From positions 1,928,501-1,992,500 of the forward strand of contig NZ_CP034348.1 of assembly GCF_009762325.1 (NCBI RefSeq): 64,000 nucleotides of DNA, read 5' to 3'. Positions within the stretch are counted from its first letter, which is position 1. Every line of letters starts with the position of its first letter. The notes under the pieces were generated by a model, which did no database searches, was not told the DNA's origin, and saw only the letters and a program-made list of their open reading frames with translations. This document shows positions 29,015 to 39,002 of the stretch, piece by piece. This DNA comes from Roseovarius faecimaris. Its GTDB lineage: Bacteria; Pseudomonadota; Alphaproteobacteria; Rhodobacterales; Rhodobacteraceae. Both the position numbers and the translations under genes were made by a program.

Positions 29015-29053
29015 GAAAAAACGGAACGGCCCGAAGACAGTGCTCCGGGCCGT
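29015..29053 (-). terminator. Intrinsic terminator downstream of recA
   Basis: Read on the minus strand, arms ACGGCCCG and CGGGCCGT enclose a 12-nt loop and are followed by TCCGTTTTTT. It lies 22 bp past the recA stop codon, in the gap before alaS. Confidence 0.8.
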
Positions 29054-29074
29054 ATCCTGACATACAGGATGGGC

Positions 29075-30160
29075 TTACCCTTCGAGGATATCGCCGTCGT
29101 CGGGCTCAGCAGCACTCTCGGGCATGTCGAAGTCGAGCCCATGCGCGGCGCGGATCTGATCCTCGATCTCAAGGGCGACGCGGGCATTGTCCTTCAGAAA
29201 CTGCTTGGCGTTCTCACGGCCCTGACCGATCCGCTCATCGCCATAGCTGAACCAGCTGCCGGATTTCTCCACCACGCCTGCCTTGACCCCAAGATCGAGC
29301 AATTCGCCGGTCTTGGAAATGCCTTCACCGTACATGATGTCAAACTCGACCTGTTTGAAAGGCGGCGCGACCTTGTTCTTCACCACCTTCACGCGGGTTG
29401 CGTTGCCAACCACCTCGTCACGGTCCTTGATGGCGCCGATACGGCGGATATCAAGCCGGACGGAGCTGTAGAACTTGAGCGCATTGCCACCCGTCGTCGT
29501 CTCCGGGCTGCCGAACATCACACCGATTTTCATGCGGATCTGGTTGATGAAGATCACCGTGCATTTCGAACGGCTGATCGAGCCTGTGAGCTTGCGCATC
29601 GCCTGGCTCATCAGCCGGGCCTGGACACCGACATTGCTGTCGCCCATGTCCCCTTCGAGCTCTGATTTCGGCGTGAGGGCCGCGACCGAATCGACCACAA
29701 TCATGCTCACCGCGCCCGAACGCACCAGCGTGTCGACGATCTCCAGCGATTGTTCGCCGGTGTCGGGCTGCGAGATCAGCAGTTCGTCAAGATCCACACC
29801 AAGCTTCTTGGCATAGATCGGATCGAGCGCGTGCTCGGCATCCACAAAGGCGCACACGCCGCCCTTTTTCTGCTCCTCGGCGATGCAATGCAGCGTCAGC
29901 GTCGTCTTGCCCGAACTTTCCGGGCCATAAATTTCGACGATCCGGCCCTTCGGCAGACCGCCGATCCCAAGCGCGATATCGAGACCAAGCGAGCCGGTCG
30001 AGGTCGCCTCAATATCCTGCGCCGGGTTGTCCGACCCGAGCTTCATGATCGAGCCCTTGCCGAACTGCCTTTCGATTTGCGCCAGCGCGCTGTCGAGCGC
30101 CTTTTGCTTGTCCGCCTTTGTCTTGCTGTCCATCGTCACGACTTCTGCCATTGCCATCAT
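29075..30160 (-). CDS. recA: RecA recombinase
   Basis: RecA drives strand exchange and LexA self-cleavage. The start at 30160 follows AAGGA; ATGs at 30157 and 30151 are close alternatives, and homology to other RecA proteins begins near [20 protein letters not shown]. The P-loop GPESSGKT, the MAW-like NALKFYSS region and the acidic C-terminus are intact, at about 361 residues. A LexA box lies 47 bp upstream of the start. Confidence 0.97.
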   Translation of the reverse strand: MMAMAEVVTMDSKTKADKQKALDSALAQIERQFGKGSIMKLGSDNPAQDIEATSTGSLGLDIALGIGGLPKGRIVEIYGPESSGKTTLTLHCIAEEQKKGGVCAFVDAEHALDPIYAKKLGVDLDELLISQPDTGEQSLEIVDTLVRSGAVSMIVVDSVAALTPKSELEGDMGDSNVGVQARLMSQAMRKLTGSISRSKCTVIFINQIRMKIGVMFGSPETTTGGNALKFYSSVRLDIRRIGAIKDRDEVVGNATRVKVVKNKVAPPFKQVEFDIMYGEGISKTGELLDLGVKAGVVEKSGSWFSYGDERIGQGRENAKQFLKDNARVALEIEDQIRAAHGLDFDMPESAAEPDDGDILEG

Positions 30161-30206
30161 TTCATTCCTTATTCCACACCGTTGGCCAGGCGACAATCAC
30201 TGCTTT

Positions 30207-30221
30207 GTTCACCTCATGTTC
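30207..30221 (-). promoter_or_regulatory. LexA (SOS) box of recA
   Basis: GTTC-ACCTCAT-GTTC on the plus strand, that is GAAC-N7-GAAC towards recA, exactly matches the alphaproteobacterial LexA direct-repeat operator. Its position upstream of recA fits SOS control. Confidence 0.85.
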
Positions 30222-30347
30222 TCATTTTCGTAGAGACAAAAGCAGAACATTACAAGAAAATTATTCGCATCTTCACTTTCACGCCGAACAGTTAAAGAGT
30301 AGTTTACGCAAGATCGAATGAGGCCGATCCGGGAGCAAACAAAAGAA

Positions 30348-30968
30348 ATGCTTGTGTTTTCAACGGCTCGTCTGGTGTTCCTGTCCGTCCCCAAGACCGG
30401 AACAACGGCCTATGAGGCGGCCTTGGCCCCGCTCGCCGCCATGATCGTCCTCGCTCCGCCCGAGCTGAAACATGCACCCATGTTCCGCTACAACCGGTTC
30501 TATCGCCCGGCGCTGGAGAAATTCGTCAGTGACAAGCTGGATATTCTCGCGGTAATGCGCGAGCCGGTGTCGTGGCTGGGCAGCTGGTACAGATATCGTC
30601 AGCGTGACGAACTGGACGGTCAGCGCGTCTCGACCAAGGGCGTCAGCTTTGACGAATTTGTCACCGATTATCTGAAAGGACAGCAACCGCCCCACGCCAA
30701 CGTCGGTTCTCAGGTGAAGTTTCTGGAGCCACAGGCGAACGGGACCCGCGTGACGCATCTGTTTCGCTACGAGGATCAGGACGGGCTGCGGCGCTTCCTC
30801 GAAGAGCGACTCGATACGAAAATAGAAACCACGCGCCAGAACAGCTCTCCTGACATGGCGCTGGAGCTGTCGGAAAAGACGCTCGCGCGGTTCCGGCGCA
30901 AACGCCCCGACGAATTCGCGCTCTGGAACGGCATTGGATCAAATGGCGCCTATACGCCCCTGCCCTGA
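30348..30968 (+). CDS. Sulfotransferase-like protein
   Basis: A 206-residue protein from ATG 30348 (another ATG in frame at 30318). Near the N-terminus VFLSVPKTGTTAYE is the 5'-phosphosulfate loop of PAPS-dependent sulfotransferases, and MREPVSWLGSWYRYR corresponds to the 3'-phosphate-binding motif RxPxxxxxS. Acceptor unknown; candidates are polysaccharides or lipids. It stands alone between recA and cckA, converging on cckA with stop codons abutting as TGATCA. Confidence 0.75.
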   Translation: MLVFSTARLVFLSVPKTGTTAYEAALAPLAAMIVLAPPELKHAPMFRYNRFYRPALEKFVSDKLDILAVMREPVSWLGSWYRYRQRDELDGQRVSTKGVSFDEFVTDYLKGQQPPHANVGSQVKFLEPQANGTRVTHLFRYEDQDGLRRFLEERLDTKIETTRQNSSPDMALELSEKTLARFRRKRPDEFALWNGIGSNGAYTPLP

Positions 30969-33272
30969 TCAGCCCTGGACCAGTTGCCGCTGCACGGTCT
31001 CCGTCAGTTCGGTCAGCGAAAACGGTTTGGGCAGGAAAACGGAATTGGGGATTTTCGCCTGCGTGTCTCCGAAGGTTTCCTCGGCATAGCCCGACATGAA
31101 CACGACACGAACCTCTGGACGGTCCTTCAACGCTTCTCTCACCCAGCTTGGCCCGTCCTTGCCGGGCATCACCACGTCGGAGACGAAAATATCGACCTGC
31201 AGTTCCTTGTCTTTCAGAAGCTCCAGCGCATCTTCGGCAGAGTCCGCCTCCAGAACACTGAAGCCGCGGAGCTGCAACGCGCGGCTGGCAAAAGCGCGCA
31301 CCGGTGCTTCGTCCTCGACCAGCAACACCACACCATCCGCCTGCTCGATGGGCGTGCTGTCCGCCACCAGCTTCGGCTCCTGGTGATCCACCGCATCATA
31401 GGCGGGCAGCAATATCTGAAATTCCGTGCCCTTGCCTACGGTGCTGTTGACAAAGATGAACCCACCCGTCTGCTTGATGATGCCATAGGCGGTTGAAAGC
31501 CCCAGCCCCGTGCCCTCGCCGGTGCGCTTGGTGGTAAAGAACGGCTCAAACACTTTCTGAAGCTTGTCGCGCGGGATCCCCACACCTTCATCAATCACAT
31601 GCACCGAAACATACGCGCCCGGGGCCACCACGGCCCGGTCCCGGCGCATCGGTTCGGTCAGATCGAGGTTTTTCGTCTCGATCCTGATCTCGCCCCCCTC
31701 GGGCATGGCATCACGGGCATTCACCACAAGGTTCATGATCACCTGTTCCAGCTGCCGTTTGTCTGCCCGCACCTTCGACAGCACCGGGTCATGGCTTAGC
31801 GACAGAACGACCCGCTCGCCGACCAGGCGGTTCAACAGATGCCCAAGATCGGCCAGGGTATCCTGCAAATCCAGGATTTGCGGGCGCAGCGTCTGTTTTC
31901 GCGAATACGCCAGAAGTTGACCGACAAGCGCCGCTGCACGGTTGGCGTTCTGATTGATCTGGATGAGATCGGCGTAATCCGTATCTCCCTGATCGTGACG
32001 CAGCAGAAGAAGGTCGCAATGGCCCGAAATCGCCGTCAGCAGATTGTTGAAATCATGCGCAACCCCGCCCGCCAACTGGCCAATGGCCTGCATTTTCTGG
32101 CTCTGGACGAATTGAGCGTCGAGCGATTTCAGCTTGGTCGCGTCATTCAGCACCGCGATCAGAACCGTCTCTCCCGATTCAGCGGCACGGTTCAGCGTCA
32201 CCTGCGCGAAAATCTCCTTGTCCTCGCGCTTGATGCGCAAGATTTCCGAATGCACCGAGCCGCGCCCGGCGGCCGCATCGTCCAGCCAGTCGACAATCGA
32301 ACGCCCCAGCCCCTCCATCACGTCGCCCAGCGTAAGCCCCTGGCAGGTTGGCACCCCGAGCAGATCCCGCGCAGGTCTGTTGGACAGCTGGATTTCCCCG
32401 GTACGGGCCAGCTTCAGCAAGGGCACCGGCAACTCGTCGAAGAACGCCCAGCCGTCTGGCTGCCGTTCCGTTGCCGCCACGCCGGGCAGCAGGAAAACCT
32501 CGCGCCGCCCGGCCACGCCTTCCAGTTCCACGGCCAGACACGAAATAGCACCCTGTTTGGTGCTGATATCGTTCAACTGGCCCGACCGCAGCGGCAGTTT
32601 CGGGCAAATGCGATCCAATGTCCGGGCGCGTTCACCAATCAGTTCACGCGCGGCCGTGTTCATAAACAATACCGCGTCGTTGCGCCCCAGAGTAAACATA
32701 GGCAACGGGATCGGATCGGTCCCACGCTGCGGGCTTTCCGCCGATTTCTCGATCCGCCAGAGGAACTGCGCCTCGCCCGCCTTATGCACGCTCAGCCGCA
32801 GATGCCCGGCACGTGTGACCACATCCTCAAACGCGGCCCCCTGCGCCGCCGCGCGTGTTTCCAGCCGGAACAGGATTGCGCCGGGATTGGCGATGATATC
32901 GTGCAGCGCCCCTGCCAGCGTTCTGGCCGTCGCGGCGTTCAACCCGGTTTTCGCCGCGGCATTGCAATACAGGATCGCCCCATCCGGCCCAGTGACAATC
33001 GACGCGGCCCTGTCATGGCCAATGAGGGTTTCAAGGGCCTGCACGCTCCCCTTGTCGATATGCGATACGGGGCGTCGGGCCACAAGGCTCCACCCGAGAA
33101 GCAGCAGCAGTGTCACACCGGTGGCCAGCAGGCTAAGCTGCATCATCCCGGCCGGAGCCCTCAGCCCGGCTGTCAGAAAGATCAGAGCCGCCGCGCCAAC
33201 CAGACCCGCCCTGGGGCGAAGGGACTTGGCGGTTTTGTTCAGCTCTCCTGACGTGCTGGACGGAAATGCCAA
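30969..33272 (-). CDS. cckA: Hybrid sensor histidine kinase CckA
   Basis: CckA phosphorylates the CtrA/CpdR relay through ChpT. I place the start at TTG 33272 because AGGGGG precedes it and a CtrA-like box lies upstream; the frame is open to an ATG at 33350. The 767-residue product has two membrane helices (about 23-37 and 43-64), PAS-like regions, the phosphoacceptor His406 in VAHDFNN, an ATPase domain with [13 protein letters not shown], and a receiver with Asp699 in VSDVVMPG. The HDFNN box is typical of CckA. Confidence 0.92.
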   Translation of the reverse strand: MAFPSSTSGELNKTAKSLRPRAGLVGAAALIFLTAGLRAPAGMMQLSLLATGVTLLLLLGWSLVARRPVSHIDKGSVQALETLIGHDRAASIVTGPDGAILYCNAAAKTGLNAATARTLAGALHDIIANPGAILFRLETRAAAQGAAFEDVVTRAGHLRLSVHKAGEAQFLWRIEKSAESPQRGTDPIPLPMFTLGRNDAVLFMNTAARELIGERARTLDRICPKLPLRSGQLNDISTKQGAISCLAVELEGVAGRREVFLLPGVAATERQPDGWAFFDELPVPLLKLARTGEIQLSNRPARDLLGVPTCQGLTLGDVMEGLGRSIVDWLDDAAAGRGSVHSEILRIKREDKEIFAQVTLNRAAESGETVLIAVLNDATKLKSLDAQFVQSQKMQAIGQLAGGVAHDFNNLLTAISGHCDLLLLRHDQGDTDYADLIQINQNANRAAALVGQLLAYSRKQTLRPQILDLQDTLADLGHLLNRLVGERVVLSLSHDPVLSKVRADKRQLEQVIMNLVVNARDAMPEGGEIRIETKNLDLTEPMRRDRAVVAPGAYVSVHVIDEGVGIPRDKLQKVFEPFFTTKRTGEGTGLGLSTAYGIIKQTGGFIFVNSTVGKGTEFQILLPAYDAVDHQEPKLVADSTPIEQADGVVLLVEDEAPVRAFASRALQLRGFSVLEADSAEDALELLKDKELQVDIFVSDVVMPGKDGPSWVREALKDRPEVRVVFMSGYAEETFGDTQAKIPNSVFLPKPFSLTELTETVQRQLVQG

Positions 33273-33325
33273 GACACAGCCCCCTAAACAAACGATTCGA
33301 TAGCGTCGGTTCTGCTCGAAAAGAC

Positions 33326-33341
33326 TTAAGTACGACTTAAC
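33326..33341 (-). promoter_or_regulatory. CtrA binding site upstream of cckA
   Basis: TTAA-GTACGAC-TTAAC matches the full CtrA consensus TTAA-N7-TTAAC. It lies 54 bp upstream of the proposed TTG start, in the 109-bp gap to the rsmB-like gene, which suggests CtrA feedback on its own kinase gene. The outer TTAA pair is also nearly palindromic (CTTAAGT...ACTTAA). Confidence 0.65.
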
Positions 33342-33381
33342 GCTAGGCAATTTTGCCCGTCAAGGTTGTTGTCCGTCAGCA

Positions 33382-34542
33382 TCAAACCCGGACTAGCTGT
33401 GCGAGAAAGAACCCGTCGCCTGAGGCCGTGATGGCCCAATGCTCCTGCGCGCGGCAGGTCCAGTCTGGATGACGTTGAAGAAACCGGGTGATCTGCTGTG
33501 TATTCTCGCATGCGAGAACCGAGCAGGTGGCATAGGCCAGGCATCCGTCCGGCGCCACATGTGCCGCGGCATCGTCCAGAATACTGCCCTGCACCTGCAC
33601 CAGGTCTTCAAGCCGGTCAGGTGTCAGCACCCATTTCGCATCCGGTGTGCGCCGCCATGTTCCGCTGCCTGAACAAGGGGCATCGCACAGGATGACGTCA
33701 AACGGGCCCGCAGAGGCAAGTGCATCCTTGGGAAGCTGCGTCACCGATATCCCCGCGCGCTCGGCTCTGGAGGCAAGATCGGCCATGCGCCCCGGCTCCG
33801 CATCATGGGCAAACCACTCGGCCTCATGCCGCGCGGCCAGCGCCAAGGTCTTGCCGCCGCCGCCCGCGCAATAGTCAAGCACCTTGGCACCAGGCGGGAC
33901 TTCAAGCCGGGTCATCGCCGCCTGGCTGGAGCCGTCCTGAAGCTCGACCAGCCCATCGCGATAAGCCGCCGAAGCCGCAATGCGCGGCGCCCCCTCCAGG
34001 ACCCGCAGCGCCGCGTCCGAAATCGGGTCGGCAACTGCTGTGACACCCTCTTCGGCAAGTCGGCTCAGGGCATGTTCCGTGCTGTTTTTCCGAAGGTTGA
34101 CGCGCAGCATCACCGGCGCGCGGCCGGTCAGGGCCTTGGCCTGCGCCAGCGCCGCCTCTCCCAGGCTATCGCGAAAGGCGTCGATCAGCCAATCCGGCAG
34201 GTTCCAGGGCGCATCGGGGTCGTCGAGCGAAAGCGATTGTTCCTCTCCGCTGAGACCGGTCGGTGCATAACCCTCTCCGGTAAACACCTCCTCGGGCGCC
34301 TGCCCCATGTCGCGCAGCATGCCGATCATCAGCCCGCGCCCTGTCAGCCCGCCCCCGAGCATGGCAAAGCTTCGACGGGACCGCAGGGCCTGAAAGACAT
34401 GGTCGCGGACCGCCCGACGATCCTTAGAGCCCGCAAAGCGCGACCGGCGCCCCCAGCCCGTCAGCGCCTTTTCGGCGGCCGTCCCGGCAAGGATGTCGTC
34501 CAACACCTCAATCGCGGCCTGAACCCGCGCCGCCGGGGTCAT
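33382..34542 (-). CDS. RsmB/NOP-family rRNA cytosine-5 methyltransferase
   Basis: A 386-residue SAM-dependent RNA methyltransferase of the RsmB/NOL1/NOP2/Sun family. The SAM fold has the KVLDYCAGGGGKTLALA motif, motif IV DAPCSGSGTWRR and motif VI YATCSVLACEN; the cysteines of the last two are the release and nucleophilic residues. The N-terminal helical region is shorter than the NusB-like domain of E. coli RsmB (429 residues). It probably makes m5C in 16S rRNA, though the exact position is unproven. Confidence 0.88.
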   Translation of the reverse strand: MTPAARVQAAIEVLDDILAGTAAEKALTGWGRRSRFAGSKDRRAVRDHVFQALRSRRSFAMLGGGLTGRGLMIGMLRDMGQAPEEVFTGEGYAPTGLSGEEQSLSLDDPDAPWNLPDWLIDAFRDSLGEAALAQAKALTGRAPVMLRVNLRKNSTEHALSRLAEEGVTAVADPISDAALRVLEGAPRIAASAAYRDGLVELQDGSSQAAMTRLEVPPGAKVLDYCAGGGGKTLALAARHEAEWFAHDAEPGRMADLASRAERAGISVTQLPKDALASAGPFDVILCDAPCSGSGTWRRTPDAKWVLTPDRLEDLVQVQGSILDDAAAHVAPDGCLAYATCSVLACENTQQITRFLQRHPDWTCRAQEHWAITASGDGFFLAQLVRV

Positions 34543-34581
34543 GCAATCACCTTAAGATTGCAATGCAGGCTTTTGATAATA

Positions 34582-36066
<1,485 letters not shown>

Positions 36067-36169
36067 CTATCGCACGGATCATGGAGGGTTGAAAGGGCAA
36101 TTCGTGGCTTGCTGTCCCCTCTATTTCGGGCCACGCTCGGTCGGAACCACAGGATAGAGGGAATACCCT

Positions 36170-37129
36170 ATGGCAAAGCACGGTTATGAGGCGGGTCGGC
36201 TGAACCTGCCCTTCGTCGGGATCTCTACATTTGGCAAACGCCCGTATGTGGAAGACTGGGACAGCATCGACGCCGATGTGGCCATTTTGGGCGCGCCGTT
36301 CGACTTTGGCACGCAATGGCGCTCCGGTGCCCGGTTTGGCCCGCGCGGCGTGCGCGAGGCCTCGACGCTGTTCAGCTTCGGCCATGCGGGTGCCTATGAT
36401 CACGAGGATGACGCCACCTATCTGCCGGGCGATGTGCGGATCGTCGACATGGGCGATGCCGATATCGTGCATACCGACACCATGAAAAGCCACGCCAATA
36501 TCGAGGCAGGCGTGCGCGCGGCCCTGAAGGCAGGCGCGCTGCCTGTGGTGATCGGCGGGGATCATTCGGTGAATATTCCTTGCGTTAACGCTTTTGACGA
36601 CCAGGGCGACATTCACATCCTGCAGATCGACGCGCATCTGGATTTCGTGGACGAGCGGCATGGCGTGCGCTTTGGTCATGGCAACCCGATGCGCCGGGCG
36701 GCGGACAAGGACTATGTGACCGGCCTGACGCAGCTTGGCATCCGCAATGTCAGCTCAACCGCGAAGGAAGGCTATGACGACGCCCGCGCCATGGGCTCGG
36801 ATATCCTGTCGGTCCGTCAGGTGCGGGCGCTGGGGCCGGAGGCGACGGTGAACCGCATCCCCGACGGCGCGCGGATTTACATCACCATCGACATCGACGC
36901 CTTCTGTCCGTCCATTGCGCCCGGCACCGGCACGCCCAGCCATGGTGGGTTTCTCTATTACGACGTTCTGGAGATCCTGCAACTTGTGGCGCAACGGCAT
37001 GAGGTGGTGGGCATAGATCTTGTGGAAGTGGCCCCGGATTACGATCCGACCGGCTCCACCTCGATCCTGGCCGCACAGGTGCTGCTCAATCTGCTGGGCT
37101 TTATCTTTCACGCCCGCGCTCAGAGTTGA
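36170..37129 (+). CDS. Agmatinase-family ureohydrolase
   Basis: A 319-residue manganese ureohydrolase. The six metal ligands are all present: His132 in GGDHS, Asp154, His156 and Asp158 in DAHLDF, and Asp241 and Asp243 in DIDAFCP. The DIDAFCPSIAPGTGTP stretch replaces the usual DP by CP at residues 246-247. Agmatinase (agmatine to putrescine and urea) is the generic call, but guanidinobutyrase, guanidinopropionase and related enzymes share this fold, so the substrate is open. It is read divergently from guaB. Confidence 0.8.
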   Translation: MAKHGYEAGRLNLPFVGISTFGKRPYVEDWDSIDADVAILGAPFDFGTQWRSGARFGPRGVREASTLFSFGHAGAYDHEDDATYLPGDVRIVDMGDADIVHTDTMKSHANIEAGVRAALKAGALPVVIGGDHSVNIPCVNAFDDQGDIHILQIDAHLDFVDERHGVRFGHGNPMRRAADKDYVTGLTQLGIRNVSSTAKEGYDDARAMGSDILSVRQVRALGPEATVNRIPDGARIYITIDIDAFCPSIAPGTGTPSHGGFLYYDVLEILQLVAQRHEVVGIDLVEVAPDYDPTGSTSILAAQVLLNLLGFIFHARAQS

Positions 37130-37135
37130 GCGCCT

Positions 37136-37181
37136 CTGTTTTCTGAGTCGGAAAACAGACCGGAAAATGTCTCATTTTCCG
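37136..37181. terminator. Two tandem hairpins between convergent genes
   Basis: CTGTTTTC (37136-37143)/GAAAACAG (37151-37158) and CGGAAAATG (37161-37169)/CATTTTCCG (37173-37181) form two perfect stems 2 bp apart. The second covers the yidD stop codon. They separate the converging agmatinase-like and yidD genes and may end transcription in both directions. Confidence 0.5.
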
Positions 37182-37432
37182 CGCCCGGCTGCATCGTCAC
37201 GCCTCCGATCGGTCTCTGGCACCGGATCATAGCCGCTCTGGCCCCAGGGATGGCACCGCAGGATACGCCGGGCGGCCAACCAGCCGCCCTTGATCCCCCC
37301 ATGTTTCTGCAGGGCCTCCATCGCATAGGCGCTGCAGGTGGGCTGATAGCGGCAGTTGTGCCCGACCCAGGGTGAAAACACAGCGCGGTAAAACCGCACC
37401 GGAAGCGACAGAAGAAACGCCAGCGGGGTCAT
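37172..37432 (-). CDS. yidD: Membrane protein insertion efficiency factor YidD
   Basis: An 86-residue small protein with the YidD hallmarks [20 protein letters not shown] (conserved cysteines), [17 protein letters not shown] and GYDPVP. It assists YidC-dependent membrane protein insertion. The ATG at 37432 overlaps the rnpA stop as ATGA, so it is coupled. yidC itself does not follow here; instead the strand ends against the agmatinase-family gene. Confidence 0.93.
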   Translation of the reverse strand: MTPLAFLLSLPVRFYRAVFSPWVGHNCRYQPTCSAYAMEALQKHGGIKGGWLAARRILRCHPWGQSGYDPVPETDRRRDDAAGRGK

Positions 37433-37827
37433 GTGGCCCCGTGCAGCTTGCGCAGGGCATACCGCAAATCGCGCTCTAACTGGTCGAAGGACACCTCGAC
37501 CGTGGCCCCGTGTTTGCCGATCAGAACGTAATCCCAGCCCGGCCGGGCCATGTCGGGCAGCACCTGTCGCGCGACATGGCGCAGGCGCCGCTTGGCCCGG
37601 TTGCGCATCACCGCATTGCCGATTTTCTTGGAACAGGTGAAGCCTACATGCACATGCGCCGCCGCATCGCCCCGGTCGCGCCCCTGCACAAGCATCGACG
37701 ATGTGCCCTGCCGCCGCCCCCGCGCCGCCGCCAGGAATTGCGGCCGGGTCTTCATCCCCTTCAGACACGCCAACGCCGCCGGGGGCGTCTTCCCCGTGGT
37801 GTCCTCGGGGGCCTCCGGCGGCGTCAT
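37429..37827 (-). CDS. rnpA: Ribonuclease P protein component
   Basis: RnpA is the protein subunit of RNase P, which trims tRNA 5' ends. From ATG 37827 the product has 132 residues. [14 protein letters not shown] is the RNR signature and [15 protein letters not shown] the preceding strand-helix. An upstream Pro/Glu-rich N-terminal extension of about 24 residues precedes [13 protein letters not shown]; the inner ATG (37755) would give a 108-residue protein closer to the usual length. Confidence 0.92.
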   Translation of the reverse strand: MTPPEAPEDTTGKTPPAALACLKGMKTRPQFLAAARGRRQGTSSMLVQGRDRGDAAAHVHVGFTCSKKIGNAVMRNRAKRRLRHVARQVLPDMARPGWDYVLIGKHGATVEVSFDQLERDLRYALRKLHGAT

Positions 37828-37850
37828 GTCTCTACCCTGAAATCGAGAGC

Positions 37851-37985
37851 TTACGCGCTCAGCGACTTGCGGCCACGCGCGCGGCGGGCGTTCAGGATTT
37901 TGCGGCCGGCCTTGGTGGCCATGCGCGCACGGAACCCATGGCGGCGTTTGCGAACCAGGTTCGAAGGTTGAAAGGTGCGTTTCAT
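37851..37985 (-). CDS. rpmH: 50S ribosomal protein L34
   Basis: The 44-residue L34 starts [20 protein letters not shown], nearly invariant in bacteria. The ATG at 37985 is fixed by homology. It is the first gene of rpmH-rnpA-yidD, which is a conserved order. Confidence 0.96.
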
Positions 37986-38268
37986 CGCGCCATCTCCGGT
38001 GTCTGCGGGCGTTGCTGAGGAATCGCAGCACACCCAAATCTCATCTCGAAGCCCGGTCTATAGAGGGGTGATGCAGGCAAGTCAAACCCGTCTGCGGCCA
38101 ATTGCTACAAAAACCGTGGCGTACGGCCCACATAATGTTACAAACACCACCGATCCGGGGCAATTGGTGTCCAATCCCATCACCGCTGATCACCGCGCCG
38201 TGAGGCCTGTAGCATTCCAAGCCAAACCAGAGCATCTAGGGGTCAACGCAATCAAACCGGACGATCCC

Positions 38269-39000
38269 ATGGACAATGTTTCTCCGACCCACAAGAGCGG
38301 TTTGCTGCGACATGCCCCTCTTGCCGCGATCCTTGTCGCCGCGATTGTTGGCTACTTCACGTTGGGGGACTACCTCAGCTTCGACACCTTGGCGGACAAT
38401 CGCGAGGCGCTAATGGTCTATCGAAACGATCATTATGCGTTGCTCGCCGTGTCCTTCATCATCATCTATTTCGTGATCGTGGCTTTCTCCTTGCCCGGCG
38501 CGGCGGTGGCGTCGGTCACCGGTGGGTTCCTGTTCGGGCTGGCGCAAGGTACCGCGTTCAACGTGATCGCCGCCACCCTGGGCGCGGTGGCGATCTTCCT
38601 CGCGGCTCGCTGGGGGCTCGGACGCACCCTTGCCGCCAGGATGGACGCCTCGGAAGGCACCCTGAAACGGATAAAGAACGGCCTGCACGAACATGAAATC
38701 AGCGTACTTTTCCTGCTGCGCCTTGTTCCGGCTGTGCCGTTCTTCGTGGCCAATCTTCTGCCTGCGCTCGTCGGGGTCAAGTTTCGCAACTTCCTGATCA
38801 CCACCGCCCTCGGGATCATTCCCGGCGCGCTGGTCTTCACCTGGATCGGCGTCGGTCTGGGCGAGGTCTTTGACCGCGGCGAGCGGCCCGACCTCAGCCT
38901 GCTGTGGGAGCCTCAGATCCTCGGGCCGATCCTCGCGCTGAGCGCGCTTGCGGCTCTGCCCATCCTGATCAAGGCCGTCACCGGCAAGAAAGGCATCTGA
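38269..39000 (+). CDS. TVP38/TMEM64 (DedA-like) membrane protein
   Basis: A 243-residue inner-membrane protein from ATG 38269 (MDNVSPTHKSGLLRH); the frame is open upstream but homology starts here. It has about six membrane helices and the family signature FSLPGAAVASVTGGFLFG, with a reentrant region RLVPAVPFFVANL. The family is thought to have lipid scramblase or undecaprenyl-phosphate functions. The next gene encodes a disulfide oxidoreductase, a pairing seen in many proteobacteria. Confidence 0.85.
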   Translation: MDNVSPTHKSGLLRHAPLAAILVAAIVGYFTLGDYLSFDTLADNREALMVYRNDHYALLAVSFIIIYFVIVAFSLPGAAVASVTGGFLFGLAQGTAFNVIAATLGAVAIFLAARWGLGRTLAARMDASEGTLKRIKNGLHEHEISVLFLLRLVPAVPFFVANLLPALVGVKFRNFLITTALGIIPGALVFTWIGVGLGEVFDRGERPDLSLLWEPQILGPILALSALAALPILIKAVTGKKGI

Positions 39001-39002
39001 CC

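Noticed and set aside
37172..37768. 198-codon frame as a single gene at yidD
   Set aside because: Only the last 86 residues match YidD; the rest is the wrong frame of rnpA.
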